From positions 62,001-126,000 of the forward strand of contig JQIT01000002.1 in the NCBI GenBank assembly GCA_000830255.1: a stretch of 64,000 nucleotides of DNA. Reading direction: 5' to 3'. The stretch is from Sulfuricurvum sp. PC08-66 (GTDB lineage: Bacteria > Campylobacterota > Campylobacteria > Campylobacterales > Sulfurimonadaceae). This document shows, piece by piece, positions 25,743 to 35,080 of the stretch. Both the position numbers and the translations under genes were made by a program. Under the pieces are notes generated by a model. It did not search any database. It saw only the letters and a list, made by a program, of their open reading frames with translations, and was not told where the DNA came from. Numbering within the stretch: position 1 is the first letter of the stretch; every line of letters begins with the position of its first letter.

Positions 25743-26853
25743 CAAACATCACACTAATAAGCATTGTATATTCATTAGCTATTTTTTCTATATTAAAATC
25801 ATTAGCTTTATTCTTTGGAAAATATACATCAGTTTTAGCATCAAAGGTATTTTGAATCGCTTCACTCATATCTAATGGAGTCGCTTCACAAAGATATCCA
25901 TATTTTCCATTTTCCAAAACTTCTTTTGCTGCTTCTATATTTGTTGCAATAATTCTTTTCTTGAAATACAATGCCTCTACTAAAACAATACCAAAACCTT
26001 CAATTAAAGATGGAAGTATAAATATATCTGCAAATTTTAAATATTTGTATGGATTCGTTTGATGCCCAAGCAAGAAAACATATTCATTTAGATGATTATT
26101 GTCTATAAACTTTTCTAAATTTTCTTTCTCACTTCCACCACCGATAACAAGTAAAATGAAATTTTTATTTCTTTCCTTTAGGATATTTATACTTTCTAAT
26201 AATAATTTATGATTCTTTTGTTTTTCCAATCTTCCAATTGAGACAATAACTTTTTTATTTTTTAACTTAAAAATCAAATCACTTTCAATGGATTTATTTG
26301 ATTGCTCTTCAATTTTGTTTATATCTATTGGATTATAAATTCTGGTAATTAAATTATTTTTTATACTCCAATTATTAACCAAATCATTTTTTACTGCATT
26401 TGAAACAGCAATGACATGATCAGACTTATTATATAGTTTAGTTAAAAGTTTTTTCATCACATAGTGTTTAGCACTCTTGACACTATCAATATACTGAGAC
26501 AAAATACTATGTTCCGTTATGAGTACTTTGCTCTTAAAGTTGAAAATACTTTTTGTAATTAATACATGCAAGTTAGCATGTGTTAAATGTGATACCACTA
26601 AATCAATCTTATGTAATTTCAAAAGTTTATTTAAACTATACGCTTTATAGATAAGTCCAAATTTCTTATGCTCTAGATGTAATATTTCTACTTTTTTTGA
26701 AATTTGATCTATTATTGAAGATTCTTTTTCATCAACGATCAAATAGTATTTATCAATTAACTCTATATTCGAAAGTTGATTCAATATATCAATAACAACT
26801 CTCTCAGCTCCACCTATATTTAATAATGGGATATAAAATGCAATTTTTTTCAC
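25729..26853 (-). CDS. Glycosyltransferase family 4 protein
   Basis: A 374-residue GT4 enzyme, PglA/PglH-like in general form: YIPLLNIGGAERVVIDIL at the N-terminus, SHLTHANLH, TEHSIL, ISVGRLEKQKNHKLLL-type linker, and IEGFGIVLVEALYFKKRIIAT with the E-x7-E pair. It overlaps the GT2 gene before it by 4 bases. A+T rich. Predicted cytoplasmic-face transfer to an undecaprenyl-linked glycan; the sugar is not known. Confidence 0.88.
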   Translation of the reverse strand: MKKIAFYIPLLNIGGAERVVIDILNQLSNIELIDKYYLIVDEKESSIIDQISKKVEILHLEHKKFGLIYKAYSLNKLLKLHKIDLVVSHLTHANLHVLITKSIFNFKSKVLITEHSILSQYIDSVKSAKHYVMKKLLTKLYNKSDHVIAVSNAVKNDLVNNWSIKNNLITRIYNPIDINKIEEQSNKSIESDLIFKLKNKKVIVSIGRLEKQKNHKLLLESINILKERNKNFILLVIGGGSEKENLEKFIDNNHLNEYVFLLGHQTNPYKYLKFADIFILPSLIEGFGIVLVEALYFKKRIIATNIEAAKEVLENGKYGYLCEATPLDMSEAIQNTFDAKTDVYFPKNKANDFNIEKIANEYTMLISVMFDDSK

Positions 26854-27842
26854 TTTACTATTCCAATTTTCTTGAGTATTTTCTTAATGACTATAAAGGA
26901 GTTTAATTTAACTCTTAATCTAAATTTATTCATTAACAGTAGCCACAATAATTTTCTATTAAAATTTTGGTTTAATTCAATAATCTCACAAATTACTTGA
27001 TTACTTTTACTGAATTCTTTACTATTGTTTAACTTCACCGCTAATACGCGCATTAGACGATAAAATGAATACTCATACAAGTCTCCATATTTACTATAAT
27101 TATTTTTTGCATAATCAAGGTAAACATTTAAAGAATCAGGTTTTTTTACATTATCATATATTTCGTGTTGCGAGCCTTGGTTTTCATGCCTTCTGTATCG
27201 AATTAGCTGTTTATCAATCAATGCAATTTTATTTTTTTGCATAATTCTAAACCACATCTCATAATCCGCTGCAGATTTGTATCTTTCGTTTAGACGAAAA
27301 GATCCAAGCTCTTGATATATACTTGCTCGAACCATGATTGATGGGGTGACTAAAAATAAACCCTCTTGATTTAATATTGAAGTAAAAATATCATCAAAAG
27401 AGTATTCATTTTTTGAAGTTAGTGATTTAGGCAAGGATATAGATTTGTATTCAATGCCACTAGAATCTATCTCTACTCCCATAGTCCCAACAATCCCTAT
27501 CTCACCATTTTGTTTAAATGCTTTAATGCTATCTTCGACAATTGTAGGCATATACACATCATCAGCATGATAGATTGCAATATATTCTCCATTAGCCAAC
27601 TCTATGAGTTTATTAAAATTAGCTCCTGCTCCTATATTTATCTTATTTTGAAAAAAATTCCATTGATATTTATTACAATACTCTCTTGCTATTTGGGATG
27701 TACCGTCCACAGAAGCATTATCACTAACAATGACCTCAATATTTTTATATGTCTGAGCAACAATACTATCAAGCATCTCTTTTAAAAACTTTTCTGAATT
27801 ATATGTTGGGATACATATACTCACCAACGGTTGAATGTTCAT
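26850..27842 (-). CDS. Glycosyltransferase family 2 protein (module A)
   Basis: A GT-A inverting glycosyltransferase of 330 residues: VSICIPTYNSEKFLKEML at the N-terminus, VSDNASVDGT, the nucleotide/metal motif YHADD near residue 92, and a SAADYEMWFRI acceptor segment near residue 190. It resembles the GT2 at 31640–32662 along its whole N-terminal domain (NIGAGANF against NIGGEANF; YHADDVY against YHSDDLY). That gene stands at the same place relative to a flippase and a CgeB-like enzyme. 7 bases separate it from the flippase gene. Confidence 0.88.
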   Translation of the reverse strand: MNIQPLVSICIPTYNSEKFLKEMLDSIVAQTYKNIEVIVSDNASVDGTSQIAREYCNKYQWNFFQNKINIGAGANFNKLIELANGEYIAIYHADDVYMPTIVEDSIKAFKQNGEIGIVGTMGVEIDSSGIEYKSISLPKSLTSKNEYSFDDIFTSILNQEGLFLVTPSIMVRASIYQELGSFRLNERYKSAADYEMWFRIMQKNKIALIDKQLIRYRRHENQGSQHEIYDNVKKPDSLNVYLDYAKNNYSKYGDLYEYSFYRLMRVLAVKLNNSKEFSKSNQVICEIIELNQNFNRKLLWLLLMNKFRLRVKLNSFIVIKKILKKIGIVK

Positions 27843-27849
27843 ATTAATT

Positions 27850-29325
27850 TCACTTCCTTAACAAATATTTTTTTAATAGAATTTTTTGATTGGACTCTAG
27901 CATGGTGTAGAAATACAAAATATAGAATGTAAAATATAATACATTCAGTAAAGTGGACTCACCATATCCAAATGTAAATAAAGATATATACCCTAGAACG
28001 AAAGGAACTTGCATAAAAAAGACTTTTTTAATTATTTGACTTAAAGAAATAATTATTTTCCCCCGAAGTTTATATTGGAGCAACAATGGTGTCATTATAA
28101 AACTTGACAACATACCAAAAGCTATACCCATTGCTACGCTAAATCCAGATTGGTTAATATTCAAAAAGAGAATTACTAGCAACGTGTGTACAACAGCTTC
28201 TATCCAAGGAACCAAAACACCATATTTTTTTACTGAATTTGTTTGAATCAAAAATGTTGTCAATAAACTATTTATACTCATCATTGCAGTATAAGCACCC
28301 AAAAATACTATTGTTGACAAATCAGAATCAATGCTATCACCTACCCAAAAGTGAATAATACTTCTTGAAAACAACAAACCACCAATCCAGATTGAACCAC
28401 CAATAAAAATAGAGAGTAGTAAGGAGTTATTGTAAATATATTGCAGATTAACATAATCACCTTTTGCATGACAATCTGAAATCATAGGCGTAACAATAAG
28501 ATTGATAGCAGAGAAAATAAAAAACGAAAAAGTAAACAATTTAAAAATTACTAAGAAAAATGTTATTTCTTCCAATGTCATAAAATTCTTCATTATAAGC
28601 GCATCCGTATTCCATATTACTAGAGCAGAAGCACCAATCACAATATATTTCAATGATTGTTTTATGATTTGCTTATACGCATAAAATTTAAAAAAATTAA
28701 ATTGCCTAAAAATATCTTTTTGAATATACGTTTTAAACAAAACTAAAAAATGAATGAACGAAATAATACCAATTAAAAAAAGAAGTACAAATCTAATTAT
28801 TAAGTATTCATTAAAACTTAGTTCTAAATAATCAGCTATTAAAATAGACAAAATAGGTAATGAAGAAGAAACAATAAAATAGACTCTTTCTATGTAAATT
28901 TTGTTATAAAAAACAAACGATGAGATGAAAATATTCAATGGCAAATTTATAGCTGTTATTATAGCGATCAAAAAAAATGTTTCTGCCAATAACTCATCAT
29001 TAAAATATATTACTAGCAAATCAGTATTTAGATACAAAAAAGATAAAAGCACAATCAAAATTGCAGAAATAGCAACAAGTAAAATTGTTCCTTTTAGAAT
29101 TAGTTTTAGTCTAAATTCATGCTCACCACTTGAAGAAAACAAAGAACCTACCGTTGTTGGTACGCCAAAATTGTAGAAGTTTAAATAAGCTAATATAGAT
29201 AGTATAATAGATAAGATAGCATATAAATCACTTCCAAAATAATTTATTGTCATTGGAACAGCAATAAATTGAAACAATGCGCTTAATAGTGATGCGCCAT
29301 ATATTATTAAAGATATTTTAGTCAA
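27850..29325 (-). CDS. Wzx-type polysaccharide flippase (module A)
   Basis: A 491-residue MATE/MOP-superfamily exporter with about 14 hydrophobic helices and few charged residues, typical of Wzx proteins that turn undecaprenyl-linked repeat units to the periplasmic side. The N-terminus (YGASLLSALFQFIAVPMTI) matches the first-helix pattern of the polysaccharide biosynthesis protein family. It overlaps the CgeB-like gene by 8 bases. A second flippase of the same kind lies at 32659–34086. A+T content is very high. Confidence 0.85.
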   Translation of the reverse strand: MTKISLIIYGASLLSALFQFIAVPMTINYFGSDLYAILSIILSILAYLNFYNFGVPTTVGSLFSSSGEHEFRLKLILKGTILLVAISAILIVLLSFLYLNTDLLVIYFNDELLAETFFLIAIITAINLPLNIFISSFVFYNKIYIERVYFIVSSSLPILSILIADYLELSFNEYLIIRFVLLFLIGIISFIHFLVLFKTYIQKDIFRQFNFFKFYAYKQIIKQSLKYIVIGASALVIWNTDALIMKNFMTLEEITFFLVIFKLFTFSFFIFSAINLIVTPMISDCHAKGDYVNLQYIYNNSLLLSIFIGGSIWIGGLLFSRSIIHFWVGDSIDSDLSTIVFLGAYTAMMSINSLLTTFLIQTNSVKKYGVLVPWIEAVVHTLLVILFLNINQSGFSVAMGIAFGMLSSFIMTPLLLQYKLRGKIIISLSQIIKKVFFMQVPFVLGYISLFTFGYGESTLLNVLYFTFYILYFYTMLESNQKILLKKYLLRK

Positions 29326-30352
29326 TATTGAATACTTTCTTGATTACATTGTTTAATCTATGTTTCATAAGGTGCTCATTCATGACACGATGATAAGCTT
29401 TTTCTGACATCATCAATCTTTCATTACTTCGATCCTTATAGTACTTGATGAGCATTGCTAACTCACTAACATTATAAAAAATTTTTATTTCATCATGAAA
29501 AGAAAAATAGTTTTCCAACATCATCGCATATTCACTAATCTGAAAACCTTTGCAAGATGCTATTTCAAAAGGACGTGCTTTTATTTGTGTATGAATTTCC
29601 CTTTTTTTCAGTAAATAATTAACAAATATTCTTGCGATGCGTTTTGGGTTTTTTATCAAATATCTTACATCGTAATTTGTTGCTATTTTTTCTAGATTTA
29701 AATTTATTTTTGAATGAGCAAATATATATTTCATCTCTCCTATGGAAACCTTGCCTCCATCCCAACCATTGCCATAAAATTTAACTTTCAATCCCTCATT
29801 TACTAAATAATCATAAATAAATTTACGATAATGACTAAATGTGCCTACAAATGTTGCATCATAACCGAGACAATCAACTTGAACTTCCTCTATCAAATCA
29901 TAATTTATGGTACCCCATTGACTCAAAATTATATTTTCATATTCATTTTTTAAATACTTGTCAACAGCAAAATAATCGCAAGTAATAGGGTGTGTAAAAT
30001 TTTTTGCTTTGTTTCTCGAATAAACTTCATATAAATGGTTATCATCTCCAAACCAACAAGATGTTTTTATGCCAAGGTCATTTATACTTTTCCATGTTGA
30101 GTCTTTTATATTCAAATTATTATAATCATTCAAAAATATCCAATCAGGATTTATAGATTTAACATATTCAAATAATAGTCCATCATCGTCTTTATTTTTA
30201 AGTCCATCACCATATAGATAGTCATCTATCTTAAATATATATACATCGTGACCTAGTTCTTTTAATGGATCAACCCAATATTTTTCTTCAATACTTTCGC
30301 CAAATTTTTTATTTCCGCCAACATACTCTACTAAACAAAAAAGTATTTTCAC
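29318..30352 (-). CDS. CgeB-like glycosyltransferase (module A)
   Basis: A 344-residue GT-B-like protein of the CgeB/Glyco_trans_1_2 kind. Visible: a WFGDDNHLYE segment near residue 100, ATFVGTFSHYRKF and FYGNGWDGGKVS in the middle, and the C-terminal donor-binding region IKARPFEIASCKGFQISEY. The same blocks occur in the same order in 35077–36063 (FVGGFHPYRKW, FGNGWENG, IKARNFEIPYFGGFQLSDY), so the two are paralogues. Predicted to transfer a sugar in the repeat unit; specificity unknown. Overlaps the GT2 gene upstream by 4 bases. Confidence 0.75.
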   Translation of the reverse strand: MKILFCLVEYVGGNKKFGESIEEKYWVDPLKELGHDVYIFKIDDYLYGDGLKNKDDDGLLFEYVKSINPDWIFLNDYNNLNIKDSTWKSINDLGIKTSCWFGDDNHLYEVYSRNKAKNFTHPITCDYFAVDKYLKNEYENIILSQWGTINYDLIEEVQVDCLGYDATFVGTFSHYRKFIYDYLVNEGLKVKFYGNGWDGGKVSIGEMKYIFAHSKINLNLEKIATNYDVRYLIKNPKRIARIFVNYLLKKREIHTQIKARPFEIASCKGFQISEYAMMLENYFSFHDEIKIFYNVSELAMLIKYYKDRSNERLMMSEKAYHRVMNEHLMKHRLNNVIKKVFNID

Positions 30353-31329
30353 TTTTTATATCCTAATGTGTAAATTTTAAATAAGAAAATATATATACTT
30401 TTTGGAAGATAAAGCAAGGGTACATCTAAAAGCCAAAACCCAAGCTTATGCCCATAGCATTTTTTCATTTCTATATAGACTTTATTTATTTGTGATAGAC
30501 CTTTTATTTTAGCTTTGATTATATTTATATGGCTGTTAGTGTAGAAATAATCTATAATGTAATCTATAGTATATTTTTTGTAATTCAAATACTTCATGTG
30601 ATGAAACATTTGAATGAGTTGAAATCCTACAAGGATAAAAGTTCCATTCTCCCCCCATGTTGTATTACCTGTTCTAAGTTTAACTAATTTATCTGAAATG
30701 ATATAACTTGTTTTTCCAGAAAGAATTTCTATTAAAGCACCAACATGTAATGAATTCAAACCTATATATTTTTGTAAATTAGCATTTTGCCAATCTTTGA
30801 CATTGAAAACCAATGAAGATATCAATCCAAACAATACTTTACTTTTTATGAAAAACTCATCACCATTAGCGCAATATGAGTCCTCTACAATATCATCTCT
30901 TAATCTTGTTGTTAAATAATTTAAAGATGCATCACATTCACTATAATTAGAAAAAATTACCCCAATATTTTTATATTCTTTAATTATTTCCAAAACTTTT
31001 TGAAAAGCATTTACTTCAAAAGCATCATCATCACTCATTATCCATAAATATTCACCTTGAGCATTATTAAATAAATTTATCAAATTTCCATCGAGTTTTA
31101 ATTCATATCTTTCGTTAGTTATTAATCTTATGTTATTTGGAAATAAGTCTATATACTCATCAACTATTTCAACTACATTGTCAGTTGATTTATTGTTTGA
31201 TATTAATACTTCAATATTTTCAAGTATATGTTCATCAAATTGAGCAACTACACTATTTAAAGTATCTTTGATAGTTTTTGCTCCATTGTATGTAGGAATT
31301 CCAATTGTTAGTGTATATTTTTTAATCAT
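30349..31329 (-). CDS. Glycosyltransferase family 2 protein
   Basis: A 326-residue GT2 enzyme: TLTIGIPTYNGAKTIKDTL at the N-terminus, VLISNNKSTDN, and the metal-binding triad WIMSDDDAFE near residue 97. The C-terminal part (about residues 230–326) has amphipathic or hydrophobic stretches that may hold it to the membrane. Its ATG overlaps (ATGA) the stop of a short orphan reading frame, which looks like the tail of a lost gene (31326–31382). A+T rich. Confidence 0.86.
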   Translation of the reverse strand: MIKKYTLTIGIPTYNGAKTIKDTLNSVVAQFDEHILENIEVLISNNKSTDNVVEIVDEYIDLFPNNIRLITNERYELKLDGNLINLFNNAQGEYLWIMSDDDAFEVNAFQKVLEIIKEYKNIGVIFSNYSECDASLNYLTTRLRDDIVEDSYCANGDEFFIKSKVLFGLISSLVFNVKDWQNANLQKYIGLNSLHVGALIEILSGKTSYIISDKLVKLRTGNTTWGENGTFILVGFQLIQMFHHMKYLNYKKYTIDYIIDYFYTNSHINIIKAKIKGLSQINKVYIEMKKCYGHKLGFWLLDVPLLYLPKSIYIFLFKIYTLGYKK

Positions 31330-31382
31330 TTTATTGTCTCTAAAATAGTCTGTTCTAAGTATTTCATTTCTTCAAATTGCAT
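31326..31382 (-). pseudogene. Possible 3' remnant of a lost gene, ATGA-coupled to the GT2 gene
   Basis: In the 310-base gap at 31330–31639 an 18-codon stub from ATG at 31382 ends with TGA inside the ATG of the next gene, exactly like the coupled genes of this cluster. The frame continues open for about 13 more codons upstream before a stop. The rest of the gap is A+T rich without a coding frame. It does hold a small inverted repeat (ATCTC/GAGAT around 31429–31442). A decayed gene is the simplest reading, but chance is possible. Confidence 0.35.
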
Positions 31383-31639
31383 GGTTTGTGTCACTATATT
31401 TTCCTTTTTCAAGCCCCATCAATCTCTTTTGAGATAAACAGATTATTTATCACATTTTTGACCTAGCGCTCCCAACTTTATTTTGAAAGATTAACTATTC
31501 AAATATTGCCAGTTATCACATGATTAGCCATATTTACCTGAAATTTATAAATTCAAGAATTGAATAATAAGTAAATACTCCTTTGAGAAATATAAACATT
31601 ACTAATGTATTACTTCTAGGCTGAAGTACTCTTATTGTC

Positions 31640-32662
31640 TTATTTTCCAAACCTCTTCCATTTCAGCAAATATCTCCCAACTGGCAAGAAATCTACCCAC
31701 GAGAGTATTTTCGCTATCCACCCATATATATAGATCTTCGCATGGAGACGTCCACTCAATGCTAAAATGAATAAATCCCAATCCAAAATATCTATCGTGT
31801 AACCCTTATGAGGTTTACCCAATATCATGCGATTCAACATCACGCTTAGATTGTCTTTGAATTTTTGAAATTTATAGTGCACAAAATCACTTTTTTCTAA
31901 CGCATTTTTATATCTATCGATATATGCATCTAGCACCAAAAATATATCACCCCTATCTACACGTATTCTTGCGAGATTATAGGAGTAGCTACTCTCAGAG
32001 ACTCTATACTGCATCAGTGCTGTAGTCAAAAATGCAAATTTACCATAGCTAGCCAGTCTCAGCCACACATCCAAATCTGCGGAGGTCAAATACTCTTTGC
32101 CATTCCAAAAAGCTATCTTGTTTTTGTAAACATCACATCTAGCCATGACACTTGGACAGGTGATAATATTCCCATGCTTGAGTGTCGTCTTCAGCAGTGC
32201 TATCTCATCATCAAAGATTTTGAACTTTTGGTGGGTATATTCATCTGGGAGATAACGCTCACCTGTGAGCGTAGAATTGCCATCGATAGTTTGGGCATGT
32301 GTAGAGACTGCGACACAGTCGAGGTGGTTTTCCAAAAAGTCTACTTGACTCTCTACCATCTGGGGAAGGTACAAATCATCACTATGGTATACAGCACTAT
32401 AATCGCCCTCCATGTTCTCGATACACTTCGTGAAATTGGCTTCACCACCGATATTGGTCTCATTTTGAATGACATGCAAATACGGATACTTCGCCTCATA
32501 GGCTCTGAGTATCTCTATACTTCCATCTGTAGAGGCATTATCAAATACTTTTATGATGATATTTGGATAGGTTTGGTTCACCAAACTATCTAGGGTTTGC
32601 GAGAGCGTCTTTTCATTGTTATAGTTTGGGACGCATATACAGACCAATGGATTCGTTTTCAT
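31640..32662 (-). CDS. Glycosyltransferase family 2 protein (module B)
   Basis: A 340-residue GT2 enzyme: LVCICVPNYNNEKTLSQTL at the N-terminus, VFDNASTDGS, YHSDDLYLPQM with the metal-binding Asp pair near residue 94, and a TSADLDVWLRL acceptor segment near residue 190. It parallels 26850–27842, the GT2 of module A. It overlaps the flippase gene by 4 bases, and a 310-base non-coding gap follows it. Base composition is less A+T rich than in module A. Confidence 0.88.
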   Translation of the reverse strand: MKTNPLVCICVPNYNNEKTLSQTLDSLVNQTYPNIIIKVFDNASTDGSIEILRAYEAKYPYLHVIQNETNIGGEANFTKCIENMEGDYSAVYHSDDLYLPQMVESQVDFLENHLDCVAVSTHAQTIDGNSTLTGERYLPDEYTHQKFKIFDDEIALLKTTLKHGNIITCPSVMARCDVYKNKIAFWNGKEYLTSADLDVWLRLASYGKFAFLTTALMQYRVSESSYSYNLARIRVDRGDIFLVLDAYIDRYKNALEKSDFVHYKFQKFKDNLSVMLNRMILGKPHKGYTIDILDWDLFILALSGRLHAKIYIYGWIAKILSWVDFLPVGRYLLKWKRFGK

Positions 32663-34086
32663 CTCAGTTCAATTCCCTTATATCGAATGAAAATATAGAT
32701 ACTCACTAAAAAATATATTCCAAGTACAATAGAAATGAAAAGTGCATAGACAATATCACTTCTGAGATGTTCAAAAAAAAGTGATAGTACAAAACCTATT
32801 CCCAGCATCGCCACAAAAAGAAAATTTTTTATCTCAATTTTTATTCTAAGTAAATTTTGCATACTCATATACATACTTGCGAAGGTCACAACTCCACTAA
32901 AGACCAAAATCATTGGTATCCACAATGCATAATCTTCGGAACTAGAGGCAATGTATGTTCCGAAAAAAACAATAACACCCCCCAACGCAAATGGAGTAAT
33001 AAGTTTTTTTGTTTTCATTTTGGAGTGTGCGACTGTTGAGATTAAATTTGAAGACATTATAAAAAACTCTACCCATACTCCAAAAATCACAAATGTATAA
33101 GCGGAAGCATATTTCACATCCACCAAGATTGCAATCAAATATATTGCAGTGAATGATACAAAAATCGCCATTAAAAAGTAGATTGGAAGTACCGTATTGA
33201 TTACCTCAGCATAAATAAAAGTAAATTTTTTTTCATCATTCATATGTTTGTATATTTTTGGATAAACAAACTGCATTACAATCATCTCAAATGAGTTTGC
33301 TACTGCTGAGGCAATAGCCATGCCTACCCCCAAATAGCCCAAAAATTCAACACCTATATATTTATCTATCACCAATCTATACGATTGATTTTGCATCCAT
33401 AAAAAAAATACACCCACACTCAATGGAAGTACAAATTTTAGTATATTAGATAGACTTTTTTTGTTTATCGCACTATAGGCTTCTCGCATATCAAATCGAT
33501 CTTCTATTTTTATGTAGAAATAGATTAGCGCAACAAGCGCCATCACCCCTAGACCAAATACCTGACCTGAAAACCATACAATGCCCTCTTTTTGAAACGA
33601 GAGCACCATCGTATAAGCAAACATCAACGACAAAGCTTGTGTCAATATCGTCATGAGTGTAAACGCCGCCCTATGTTCAAACATATTAACCATAGGGATC
33701 ATCGTCTGATTCCATGTGTAAAAAAAAACAAAGAGTGGAATAAGCACCATCCACAACACAAAACTATTTTCTTTTCCAACACCCATAGAATAGAGTAAAA
33801 ACACAACCAAAACAGCAATCAACGAAGCTGCTATGACAAAAAAATTGTAATTGTACAATCGATTGAGCAATACTCCTTGTGTATGCCATTCGTGTGTTTT
33901 TCTATTGATATATTGACCTACTGGATTGATAAAAAAGAGTCCAAAAAAACCTGTCACACTCATAATCAAATATATATTACCCATCTGCGCTGGAGATAAC
34001 AGTGCCGTTGAGATTTTTATGCTAATAAGCATAATAGCAATTTGCGCAATTCTACCTGCGACCAAAATTGCTAAGTCTTTATTCAT
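32659..34086 (-). CDS. Wzx-type polysaccharide flippase (module B)
   Basis: A 475-residue, 12–14-helix member of the polysaccharide biosynthesis/MOP exporter group. Hydrophobic helices run from residue 8 (ILVAGRIAQIAIMLISIKI) to the end, where a short basic tail follows. Presumed flippase for an undecaprenyl-linked repeat unit. It overlaps the GT10 gene by 8 bases and the next GT2 by 4. Having two flippases in one cluster suggests two glycans or a merged cluster. Confidence 0.84.
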   Translation of the reverse strand: MNKDLAILVAGRIAQIAIMLISIKISTALLSPAQMGNIYLIMSVTGFFGLFFINPVGQYINRKTHEWHTQGVLLNRLYNYNFFVIAASLIAVLVVFLLYSMGVGKENSFVLWMVLIPLFVFFYTWNQTMIPMVNMFEHRAAFTLMTILTQALSLMFAYTMVLSFQKEGIVWFSGQVFGLGVMALVALIYFYIKIEDRFDMREAYSAINKKSLSNILKFVLPLSVGVFFLWMQNQSYRLVIDKYIGVEFLGYLGVGMAIASAVANSFEMIVMQFVYPKIYKHMNDEKKFTFIYAEVINTVLPIYFLMAIFVSFTAIYLIAILVDVKYASAYTFVIFGVWVEFFIMSSNLISTVAHSKMKTKKLITPFALGGVIVFFGTYIASSSEDYALWIPMILVFSGVVTFASMYMSMQNLLRIKIEIKNFLFVAMLGIGFVLSLFFEHLRSDIVYALFISIVLGIYFLVSIYIFIRYKGIELR

Positions 34087-35080
34087 GTATCACACTTTTT
34101 GCAATCAACTCTGCAAAATACTCACTGCTAAATTGTTTTATCTGTTCACTTTTGAGATACTCTGTAATAGCATCCATATATTTGTTGTATTCCTCATCTG
34201 TCATATGCACCATATAATCATAAAGTGCTTCATAGCTATCGAAATTGCGTCTATCTACAAAACACTCTTTTGGCACATAGGTATCGATATTGTTCGCACC
34301 CCAATAGACAGGTACGCATCCAGCGAAAAGCGAGTCAAAAATCTTTTCTGTGATATACCCAGGAATATCTCTGCCATTTTCATAGCAGATGGAAAATTTG
34401 TACTTTTCAAGCACCTCTTTTTTGGAATCCACTTTGCCTTTGTAGCTTGGGAATGTAGGTGCAAAATATTTTGCAATATGTAGTTTCTTCAAAAGAAAAC
34501 GCACATATCGATTGGGATGCACATAGCTATCCCAACCCATACCATAGAGATCAAAATCTTCTGGATGGTGTTTTTCGAACCATCTGATTGCTTTGACTCT
34601 TTGGCTATATAGCTCCAATGGGTGATTGACCTTTTTATTGCCCGATATCATCGTGCAGAGTCTCTCTTTTTTGCTCTCTGAATTGATATTGTGGGGAATA
34701 TCTTGCGCAAAATTTATTTTAAAATATTTGACATTATCCACAAAATCATCATGCCACGTGAAAATTTTGTGAAAATGTTTATGCTTCGAGAGATCCCAAT
34801 TATCTTGACGAATCAGTTCACTCTCAAATAGCATCAAATAGGATTTCGATATAGCCTCTTTGGTGGGCAATATTGATGGCATTTCGTTATAGATGACAAT
34901 CTCTGATGCTTCAGGAGGATTGATATCCTGCGTAGATAAATCAACACCCATCTGGGCAAGTTTTTGCTTGAGCAAATAGAAGGGATACATACAATTATCC
35001 CGATTGATTTTTGCATCACTTAAGTCAAAAAGCTTATTGTTTTGATAAGCTGTATGTACTACAAAAGAGGCTTTTTTCAT
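34079..35080 (-). CDS. GT10-family alpha-1,3/4-fucosyltransferase-like protein
   Basis: A 333-residue GT10 protein. The family signature is clear: FSICYEN (229–235) followed by GYITEKIFDSLFAGCVPVYWG (241–261) and the YVP…FVDRRNF block. GT10 enzymes use GDP-fucose and, in some O-antigen loci, related GDP-deoxyhexoses. Here a GDP-6-deoxyhexose pathway (gmd, fcl/colC, colD) lies in the same cluster, so the donor may be GDP-L-fucose or GDP-L-colitose. It overlaps its neighbours by 4 and 8 bases. Confidence 0.87.
   Translation of the reverse strand: MKKASFVVHTAYQNNKLFDLSDAKINRDNCMYPFYLLKQKLAQMGVDLSTQDINPPEASEIVIYNEMPSILPTKEAISKSYLMLFESELIRQDNWDLSKHKHFHKIFTWHDDFVDNVKYFKINFAQDIPHNINSESKKERLCTMISGNKKVNHPLELYSQRVKAIRWFEKHHPEDFDLYGMGWDSYVHPNRYVRFLLKKLHIAKYFAPTFPSYKGKVDSKKEVLEKYKFSICYENGRDIPGYITEKIFDSLFAGCVPVYWGANNIDTYVPKECFVDRRNFDSYEALYDYMVHMTDEEYNKYMDAITEYLKSEQIKQFSSEYFAELIAKSVIHE

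Noticed and set aside
31330-31639. A hidden complete gene in the 310-base gap
   Set aside because: Stops occur often in all frames; only the 18-codon coupled stub stands out.
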